Positions 36,628 through 45,842 of a stretch of DNA of 64,000 nt are shown piece by piece. This DNA is from Apostichopus californicus. Taxonomy: Eukaryota; Echinodermata; Holothuroidea; Aspidochirotida; Stichopodidae. The position numbers and the translations under genes were made by a program. Numbering within the stretch: position 1 is the stretch's first letter; every line of letters starts with the position of its first letter. Under the pieces are notes generated by a model. The model was not told the DNA's origin. It saw only the letters and a list, made by a program, of their open reading frames with translations, and did no database searches. Where the stretch lies: the NCBI GenBank assembly GCA_020650975.1, contig JAIPMN010005227.1, forward strand, positions 1-64,000, in the 5' to 3' direction.

Positions 36628-37569
36628 GTAAGTGTTCTTTTCGCTTAGTAAAGTGCAGTTTATATTCAAACGTTTGTACGTATTGCCCTTGGAACATCGG
36701 CTACTGCCACTGGTCTCTACACACTGATCTCAGTGGCTACTGCCCAGGGCCTAAAAGTAGTTAACGGACGTTACACTACAGGACTAACGTGTAACGCTAC
36801 TCGATAAACTTAACACGTTAGCCATAGTAAATGCAGGCTACAGATACAAATTTCAAAAGAAAACATGTAAATTTAGGACTAAAGCCTGATCAATTTTGCA
36901 AAAGAACAAAGAAGCACTAAGGTGTTCTCCATTTTCAGTTACATTTTGGTCAAAGAAGGCTCGATTTAATGGAAAGCAATGTCAACAATTTTGGGCACAG
37001 GTACCCCTGTGCTACGCCGTTTTGGTAGGTCTTCTATGCACTCGCTACCTATTCATTACACATTGACCATAACACCAAAAGTCTACTATTTTTGCATTCT
37101 GTCATCTGTGCAAAAGCCTAATGTTATGCTATATGCACAGTTATAACTGTATAGTAAGACTGAACAAGTTATATTCATCTGGTTAGTTAACTGATTTGTA
37201 CTGCAAGGCTGCACTGAATTATAATGATTGGCCTATGTCACAATTTTTTTATAAAAAGAGGCATATGCTATGTTTTAACCCCAGTGTTGCTTTTAAAGTG
37301 GTCCTGCCATGCCATCCAAAATATTTGAGTTAGATGAAAAAATGGGTATATTGTATGCACTTTTTCAATATTTCACTTTAAAATCTGTGGAAAATAATTG
37401 GCCTCGCCACAAAAATGAGCTTTAAAGTTCGTACTTTTTACCACCCTCTAAGAAAAAACTGTCACGCACTTGATGACGTCACATGTGTTCTGCTACGTCA
37501 TATCGTGAAGCTACGATGGTCATGAACCACATGCGGAAGTCGTGTTACACACAATTTGTATACACAATG

Positions 37570-37800
37570 GTGTCCGTTTGACAATTCATCAACTTCTTCC
37601 GTGTTGAATTTGTCTTTTTCGAGTTCGAGTTACGATGAAAATAACATAGATTAAGTGAAAGCGAACATTCTGAAAATGAAGGGGGTGCAGAACTTTATCA
37701 ATTTGAGTCGCTTGCAGATGAGAACGAAAGGCATAATTATGAGCAGCCTGAGCAAGCCGATGTATTTTTTCGTGTGTGGATAACATCACTCACAACCAAA
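37570..37800 (+). pseudogene. P2X7-ballast-type gene, N-terminal remnant
   Basis: Two adjacent plus-strand frames read SVLNLSFSSSSYDENNID and then LSESEHSENEGGAELYQFES, followed by LADENERHN. A Ser/Asp/Glu-rich start leading to a 'Y-x-FEP' motif is the usual N terminus of invertebrate proteins with the P2X7 ballast domain. The two parts differ by one frame, with a stop at the junction near 37650. The Cys-rich core is not found in this copy. Confidence 0.4.
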
Positions 37801-38733
37801 TACGAAACCATTATACAGCTGAAAAGTAATCGAAGTTAAAACCTTCAATCCACCGCCACAGCAACGGTGTACGTAAAATATAACATTCTCTCTTTAAGAC
37901 ATAGCATATGCCTTCCAAACAACTGTCGATTTCCAGCAAATTGAAAGTTCTAAACAAAGCTACGCATTTTTTTTGGCAAACCGATGGTTAGGCTACATTT
38001 CCCATTGACTTAGTGTGGTTGTTAGGCTAACATGTGGTAGAAGGTTACAGTATTTCATGGATATTTTAGATCTAGCTAACTGCGTCACAATTTCACAGCC
38101 CCCAAATTTATTCGGCCTTTTTTCTGGGGGGCTTTTCATGATATTTAAGGCCTGACTGTATCAATCAATCTTGCGCAACTGGTCTCACTTTTCACTTCAA
38201 GGTCAATCAGGGGGCTGCAGCAGGAATTGGCTGCAGCAGCCCTCATACCCCACCCTCAGTGGTTGTAGGAGCGCCAGATTAGGGGCAGACACCAACATTT
38301 CCTGATTAATAAGTGGTATATCCCTGCGGACATTCATAGACACTTGCAGGCACTGTTTAGTGTACATGAATGATTGTAATTTTTGGTAGCCTATACATAC
38401 TTCAGAAAATTCATTCCTCAACAGTTTTTGATTGAATGTAGTTTTAAATTGTAGGCCCCTATGCATAGATCGTTTTTTCATAATTCAACAGAGGGTAAAA
38501 GAAAGATTAAGAGTATGAGTCGTTTGACCACAACACACGTAGGCCTACCCCCTTTTCTAGCACGGCGCCCTGAAGAAAGTCTTGGCTTCTTTGAATAGCA
38601 TGCCTACTTGAAGTTGGAGTTGTACTTGTTCCTATGCAAGTTTCAGTAACGTTAGGCCTAACCAAGTTAGGGCTTACTTAACTTCTGGTACAGGGCTACT
38701 TGCAGTTCCATTCACGACACTCTCTGGCACCTT

Positions 38734-39001
38734 TATTGTGGGTACTGATCGGGTATAAGTGGCAGTCTTAGTCTCCCACCACTTAAATCTCGTTTAAAAC
38801 GATCGAATTGGGAAAAGCATTGATCATCAAAATGTTCGTTACAAATAACACTGAAGTTCGAAGGCCCTTTGAAGTCAGCCCTGGTGAGCTGCACGAAACG
38901 GGTCCAAGACGTTGAGTTTTTACATCCTTTGGTCACTGATGAAGGCTTATTCTATCAGAACTTACATTGCTACAACCTCCAACAACACAACGTCTTGGCA
39001 T
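38734..39001 (-). pseudogene. THAP-domain gene remnant
   Basis: The ATG at 39001 opens MPRRCVVGGCSNVSSDRISL, a textbook THAP start (C-x4-C). After a stop near 38938 and a frame change, the same strand reads TSWTRFVQLTRADFKGPSNF, then SVICNEHFDDQCF, holding the Trp, the C-x2-H pair and the final aromatic residues. All eight THAP hallmarks are present but split by two lesions. THAP proteins bind DNA through this zinc module. It is the right-hand gene of the TTAA transposon. Confidence 0.8.
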
Positions 39002-39889
39002 TTTAATCAATCAGTGTAAATTTGAAGACAGAATAGCTACAAAATGGAGGATGTCTAACCGCGCTTACACCATAAACCACACGAACTCAACGAACAGTGC
39101 GAGTGTTGTTTACATCCAGCGTTCACGATATGACGTCAGCGCGTACTCCAGCTGATTTCACTTTTTTTTACAAGGTTACGTAAAGTAGCCAATTTCTTTT
39201 ACAATTTTTTCGCGAACGACTAGGTTTTATGAAATAAAAGTTATATTTTTGGAAAACAAATCCTCCAAATTAGCTATCCAATAACCTGGAATACCACATG
39301 GCAGGACCACTTTAACTCATATATAGTAAAAATGTTTTTAACCCACAAGTGTGTCTCTACACTATATCCTTACTAGCATATCACTGGAATAAACTACACA
39401 GGCTGTGACGGTGTGATTGAAGAATTCATTCATTTAAAATGATGGAGTATAGTTGCATAAAATTTAAGCCAAATAGGTATTTTACAAGAAAGATGCATCG
39501 ATATCAGTGCATTTCGTAAGATGCAGTAGTTGGAAGCGGTAAGTCCTATCCATAAAATTAGCACTGTACTCAACCTGTTCCCTCATCACTGAACAGCTGT
39601 ACTGGGTTCAGTAGCTACTGTACGTACCACTCGATGTTATAGGGGACACCTGTCTTAAACTTAGATCTAATGCATTCATTCCCATGCTGTGTGTATTCAA
39701 ATGGTACTAGCATTACTTTGAGCCAAAATACCATCAAATATATCAATTCGTAATAGCCAACTGGGTGGTTAACTGGTTAAAAACAGGTATGATTGACTTT
39801 CACAATCACAGAAATGCCTAGAGCAATTAAATTATTCTTTTATCGTTAAAATTGGAGTAGATAAAGTGTTTTGAAACGATGTTCATGTT

Positions 39890-40150
39890 GTTACAACGAA
39901 ATTATGATTTTCATATGTGAGATTCAACCATTTCATATGTGAAATGAACAAATCATATATATACCTAGATTTTTGTACGAGAAACCTCACATGAAGAACG
40001 TCATTTTCTATGAGATTTACCCATTTCCCTTTCGTGTTGGAATTCCATCTTCCCACGTGGGATTTATATTTCATATGAGGAAAGTAAACACCTCGCACGT
40101 GGGAATTCCAGTTTCCCACTTGGGAACTACATACATGTACAGTATGCCTT
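39890..40150. repeat. Palindrome-rich CATATG / CCCACGTGGG block
   Basis: Repeated phrases (TTTCATATGTGA, TTCCCACGTGGGA, GGAATTCCA) occur in inverted and direct order across 250 bp. The CACGTG and CATATG cores are palindromic E-box-like strings, but their tandem arrangement suggests a decayed repeat more than a regulatory site. Confidence 0.45.
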
Positions 40151-40586
40151 GAAAGTATGTTTACTGTGTGTTGTTGCCCTGACAACAGAGACAGTTTGGG
40201 CATTCATCAATTTCCCAGACAGTTTGGGCATTCATTAATTTCCCAAACTCTTCCCGCACTGTAATCTGTATATTGTATCTGAACATTGCCCTTAAAGGTA
40301 GTCTGTAAAGGCCCAAAAATATAGCTCGCTAAAATTGCTAAAAGTTTTCAAAAAGTACTTTCCTGGAGGTTTAAATCTCCAAATTGTTCTCAGACATTTG
40401 TAGGGAACACACAAGATGACTGCATGTCCCAGTGGGGAAAATTTCCTCTGCAGGGTGGTAATTAAAACAGTTTAACAATTTTGGGCAAAGGTGACCATAT
40501 TTGAATATATATATACATGTAGCATATTTGGAGCCAATACAGCTTACCTTTAAGCACTCTGTCTGGTCTCTGTTCACCTTTTGCAG

Positions 40587-40725
40587 CACGAAAGATACAA
40601 ACTGGAGGACTTGCAGAGTAAACAACTCGAGGACGTCCCGCTTTAAGCTCAAGTCAAGATGATGGTCGGTAATCAGTTAGTCCTAGAGGAAGACTATGAT
40701 GAGAATTATCAGCCTAATGAAGAAG
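40587..40725 (+). CDS. CEP164: CEP164 exon with start codon
   Basis: The acceptor TTTTGCAG precedes 40587, 72 nt of UTR follow, and the ATG lies at 40659 with a second in-frame ATG at 40662. It codes for [20 protein letters not shown] and EE, ending in phase 1 at a GTAAAT donor. The [10 protein letters not shown] string is nearly identical to vertebrate CEP164. Confidence 0.9.
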
Positions 40726-43700
40726 GTAAATTGTGTTCCTGACAATACTTACTGTAGTCTTACAGAAGTAATCAAAAGATTTTTTTTTTTTTTAAATTGT
40801 CAACTTTAAGGACACTACAGTACTGTAGTTGCAGCAATTGTGCTAAGTGTACAGACTTTAAAGAAGTTATTATTATGCATACAAAATAACACGACAAAGT
40901 CTTGTCCAAGCCCTGCTCCTGTAACTTATGGTAACCTTCCAAAACCATTCCTTGTGATTGATATTAATTACAGATATCCTGGAATATACCCAGGTGGTTG
41001 GTATTAATCCTGACATTTATGGTAACCTTCCAAACCATCTTTCCTGATTGATACATAATACAGATATCCTGGAATATGCCCAGGGTGATTGCTATTAGTC
41101 CTGACATTTATGGTAACCTTTCAAAACCATTTCTCGTGATTGATATTGATTACAGTGTACAGATATCCTGGAATATACCCAGGTGGTTGGTATTAATCCT
41201 GACATTTATGGTAACCTTCCAAAACCATCTTTCATGATTGATACCTTATACAGATACCCTGGAATATGCCCAGGTGATTGCTGTTAGTCCTGATATTTAT
41301 GGTAACCTTTCAAAACCATTTCTCATGATTGATATTGATTACAGTGTAATAGTGTATAGATATCCTGGAATATACCCAGGTGGTTGGTATTAATCCTGAC
41401 ATTTATGATAACCTTCCCAAACCATTTTTCATGATTGATACATGATACAGATACCCTGGAATATGCCCAGGGTGATTGCTATTAGTCCTGACAAATGGTA
41501 ACCATTCAAAACTATTTCTCATGATTGATACACATGACAGATATCTTGAAATTTGCCCAGGTGGTTGGTATTAGTCCTGACATTTATGGTAACCTTCCAA
41601 AACCATTTCTCATGATTGATACAATGTTACAGATATCCTGGAATATGCCCAGGTGGTTGGTATAAATCCTGACATTGAGCCAGAGTTGATGTGGATAGCC
41701 AGGGAGGGTATCAATGCACCGCTTCCTAATGACTGGAAACCTTGGTGAGTTCCTCTCTCCTCCATGCTTGGTCAGGGAATGAAATAACTTTGCCATTGAA
41801 ATCCTTCTCCGCCCTCACGACACGGTTGCACACTGCCCAACTGAACACCACCCCGGAAACTTCCAAACACTACCTAACCCGAATCAACTCGATGGTGTTA
41901 ATTATAGATAATGTCTGATAGGCTTTCAGCATGCGTGACCCTTAAGACAACATCTCATCAAGATTTTGCCAGTCTTTATTAAAGTCGCATGTATGGACTT
42001 CATTCAGGAAAACTCAACAGGTAGTCTTAACAAGTTTTACCGAATCGTAGAGAAATGCTGCAAGCGTGAGTCGTAAACAAAAGAACAGTCGTTGTGTGCA
42101 CCAATCTGTCATCCAGTCTTCCGTGGGGAGGGGGGGGGGGGTTGCCAGTCGGAAGATTACAAGTCTTCACGAATTACAAAAAGTAGGTCGCAGGAGATGT
42201 ATCGGTACATGTACGGTGGGGGGGGGGCGGACAGTAAGCAGACAGCTTAGACGATTTTGTTATGGTTTGGTTTGATCAATGTAAGTTTTTATTGTACATG
42301 TTGTGGAATCTGCTCCTCGATGTGACAGTTTCCGGGACCGATTTCCGACAGAGTTATTTTCTTTTTGACCTCTGATACTGAATAGTTCTTTAACAATTTC
42401 TTACTTTTGAAGCAGCAAACACTTTTTAACAACAAGAACAGGAATACACAATGTACTGTAGCTCTGTATATACTTTAGCTGCCATACTGTCTGGTGCAGA
42501 GAACTTAGAGAAGAGCTAAAGATGTGCCTTGAATATTCATGGAGGTTACTGAAGGTTTGGAAGGGGTTTTGGTTCAAAAAAATGACAGGGTTTTCCCCTG
42601 GTATTCATGCTGTGAGGTGGCCGACTGTCTTTTTTTTTGCAACTGCCTCGCTGAAGTTTTACCAACATTGCCGCCTGCCTGTTTTCAGAGAAGGAATACA
42701 ATATGCGGTGATTGCTATCCAACTTTTTTTTAACCCATGCCAACATGTGATATTGAAAAATTTGGCTGTGAACCCTAAATTATAGCAGCAAATAAAACCT
42801 TCTTCTGCCTGTTTTAACGTAACATTTTGATCTTATATATTGTTAGGAAGATTGACATGAGGATGTTTAACGAAAGTTTCCAGCGACCCATGACCCTAGA
42901 CCCCCCATCCCCAGGTATGCTCCCCGCCCCCCTCCAGTGTCACAAACCAGCTGCTGCCTCTCACACAAGAAATCCCGGGGGGCAGGGGGTGGGGGGGAGC
43001 GTGAATAGTTTCATTCAGATTTTTTTTCAAATGTAAGTGACTTGCTGAAACATGCAGAGAGGAGAAGTAATGCAACATTCAGATGACTAGTTAAAAGCCC
43101 AAGTCAGGGTTTTTGTTAAGAAATGTAGTAGGTGGGTCAAGTTGAAAAGTAGGCGGGACTGTCTGTACGCGGACATGGGGGAGGGGTCTAAGGGGAGTGG
43201 GTGCCGGAAAATTGCAATTTAAAAAGTCTCTAGACGCAAAATGGTTCAATATACAGCTGTTTGGTCAATGATATTGCCCCCTCCCATTCACCCCTTTCTT
43301 CTGTCCTATTTTTCTTTTTTTCTCCTCAATTCGGGTCATGGAGCCTAGGGAGGTAGCTATCACACCTGACCTGGTTGTGGGTATTTATTCCTCTCGATTT
43401 TTTTCGTCATTTTTTTTTTTTTTTTTACTGAGCGTCGCAAAGTAGCCGGGTCATGTACGTGCAGTAGGCGGGTCATTTGACCCGGGTCCCGGCTACTAAC
43501 GAAAACCCTGCAAGTGCTCCTGTTGCAGTAGGCCTACTCATGCATCATTTAGACTTTGCAATGGGCGAAATTGTTACCGAATGCTTCACGTTTGCGTGTT
43601 TCTGCTCGTATCTACACCACAGTCAAGACACTGGTGGAGGAGATATTTATTACTTCAACTTCTCAACGGGGGAAAGTATGTGGGATCATCCCTGTGACGA

Positions 43701-45810
43701 GTTCTACCGGACCATGGTAGCGGAAGAGAGGGAGAAGATGAAATTAGCCGGAGGAGGAAGAGGAGGACAGAAGAAAGAGACGAAGAAGAAGAAGGAGAAG
43801 AAAGACAAAAAAGAGAAATCGGAGAAGAAACAAGAGAGTGTAAGTACCTGAGATGAAGATAACGGATGGAAGAGGGAAATGATGGTACGGTACATGGGGG
43901 TAGGGTAAGGGTACGGTAGGGTCATCGGCAAAAGGAACATAGGGAAGGAACATGGGTGGTATATGACAATGGTGGTGGGTGGATAAGAGAAGGTGTTTAT
44001 AAGCTTGAGTAGGGGTAGGGGTGGTGGTAGAAGAAATGTAGGGAAGAAACAAGAAAATCTAAGTAGATGAATTAGATGGGTGGATGTTGCAATGGTTGTA
44101 GCTGGGGTAGAGAATGTGTTTTATAATCTTGAGTAGGGGTAGCGGTGGTGGTAGATGAAATGTCGGGAAGAAACAAGAAAATCTAAGTAGATGGGTGGAT
44201 GTGGCAATTGTTGTAGCTGGTGTAGAGAAGGTGTTTTATAATCGTGAGTAGGGGTAGGGGTGTTGGTAGAAGAAATGTAGGGAAGAAACAAGAAAATCTA
44301 AGTAGATGAATTAGATGGGTGGATGTGGCAATGGTTGTAGCTGGGGTAGAGAAGGTGTTTATAAGCTTGAGTAAGGGAATGGGTGGTGGTAGAGGAAATG
44401 TAGGGAAGAAACAAGAAAATATAAGTAGATGGGTGGATGTGGCAATGGTTGTAGCTGGGGTAGGGAAGGTGTTTATAAGCTTGAGTAAGGGTAGTGTGGT
44501 GGTAGAGGAAAAGGAAGGGAAGAAACAAGAAATTCTAAGTAGGTTGTTGCTGGGGTAGAGAAGGTGTTTATTAGCTTGAGTAGGGGTTTTGGAAGGGGTG
44601 TTGGTAGAAAAAAATGTAGGGAAGAAACAAGAAATCTAATTAGACAAATAGATGGGTGAATTTGGCAAGGGTCATTTTCTTTAAATAACATTTGACTTGG
44701 AGGTCTCTGTTAAATATATTTTTGGAAAATGTATGCAAAAACATGTTTTTTATTTATTTTTTAATATATTTGTTTATGTTACAGCTACTGGCACCACTAA
44801 AGGGGGACACATTAGGGTCAACTCAGGGAAGCTTTGTAGGCACAAAGGAATCCTCCCAGCTAGGATCCATAAGGAGTTCCATGGGTTCGCCAGGCAGGGT
44901 AAGTCTGTGTTTAATTTGTGAGTAACGGTTTCTCATTATTAATAATATTCTTATTTCATTCTGATCGTAGTTTAAGAATCTTACTCGTTTATACTCATTC
45001 ATAATTTCATACTTCATTTAGCATTTTTTAATTTGCAACATTTTAGTTTTATACTTATATATTTTACTTGATATTTATCTATTTTTGTATTGTACGAGGG
45101 CCTCGTGGAAGATTAGCTTCGGCTAAACGAGTTACCTTCTCAAAATAAAGTTTAATAAATAAATAAATAAATTGGTAAGAGACATTGAGTCTCATCTCAG
45201 AGATTTTAAGATGTTAGAACTTGATCGTTATCGCTGATCTAGAAAGTATCATTGGTATAGACGTGGAAGTTATACTACAGATTGCAGTTCTGTTGACAAC
45301 ATTTCCAGCACACATCATAAGCGTGTTGAGCATTTTTAAAGTGTCCAAATACCGAAAAAAACACTGAACAAATACCACAGGGTAGCATTTCAGAATAGTT
45401 GCGCTGACCTGTAATCTAACATTTGCATATTCTTCTCTCTGCATACGTGGGCACTAAATGTATTTGTTGATATTGTTGACAGTGTTTTGGTGGTGTTACA
45501 GTGGCTGCTGAATGTGTACTACCCATCAACATGGCGGTTAATTCTTTTTACTCACACCCAAACTATCGTAAAAAGCCTACTTTACGTCACAATTTGTAGC
45601 TGCATATATATCAGTGTAATCATATGGCCTGACAGATGTTACATATTATTGTGATAAACAGGCTAGAGGGCAGTTGGAAAGATTCCGTTTTCTGTTCATA
45701 TCTGTAACTGTGAAGCTCTCACTATGGAAGAAACTCCTTTGGTGCCCTTTCACCATTTTAAAACTGTGCCTTGTTGCCCTGTTAATAAACGCGGAAAATG
45801 ACCTTACCTC

Positions 45811-45842
<32 letters not shown>

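Larger units (their letters stand above)
37297..39311. mobile_element. Kolobok-like TTAA DNA transposon (2.0 kb)
   Basis: Perfect 15-bp terminal inverted repeats, AGTGGTCCTGCCATG and its complement, are flanked by TTAA (37293-37296 and 39312-39315). Inside lie a THAP-type zinc finger on the minus strand near the right end and a P2X7-ballast-type N-terminal piece on the plus strand near the left end. A TTAA duplication with a THAP gene fits Kolobok. The transposase core is not recognised and both genes are broken, so this is a shortened, inactive copy inside the CEP164 5' intron. Confidence 0.8.

Noticed and set aside
43704-44052. Minus-strand Ser/Phe/Leu-rich open frames opposite CEP164 exon 3
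   Set aside because: They are shadows of the Lys-rich exon and its GT-rich intron array, with no start context or splice support.
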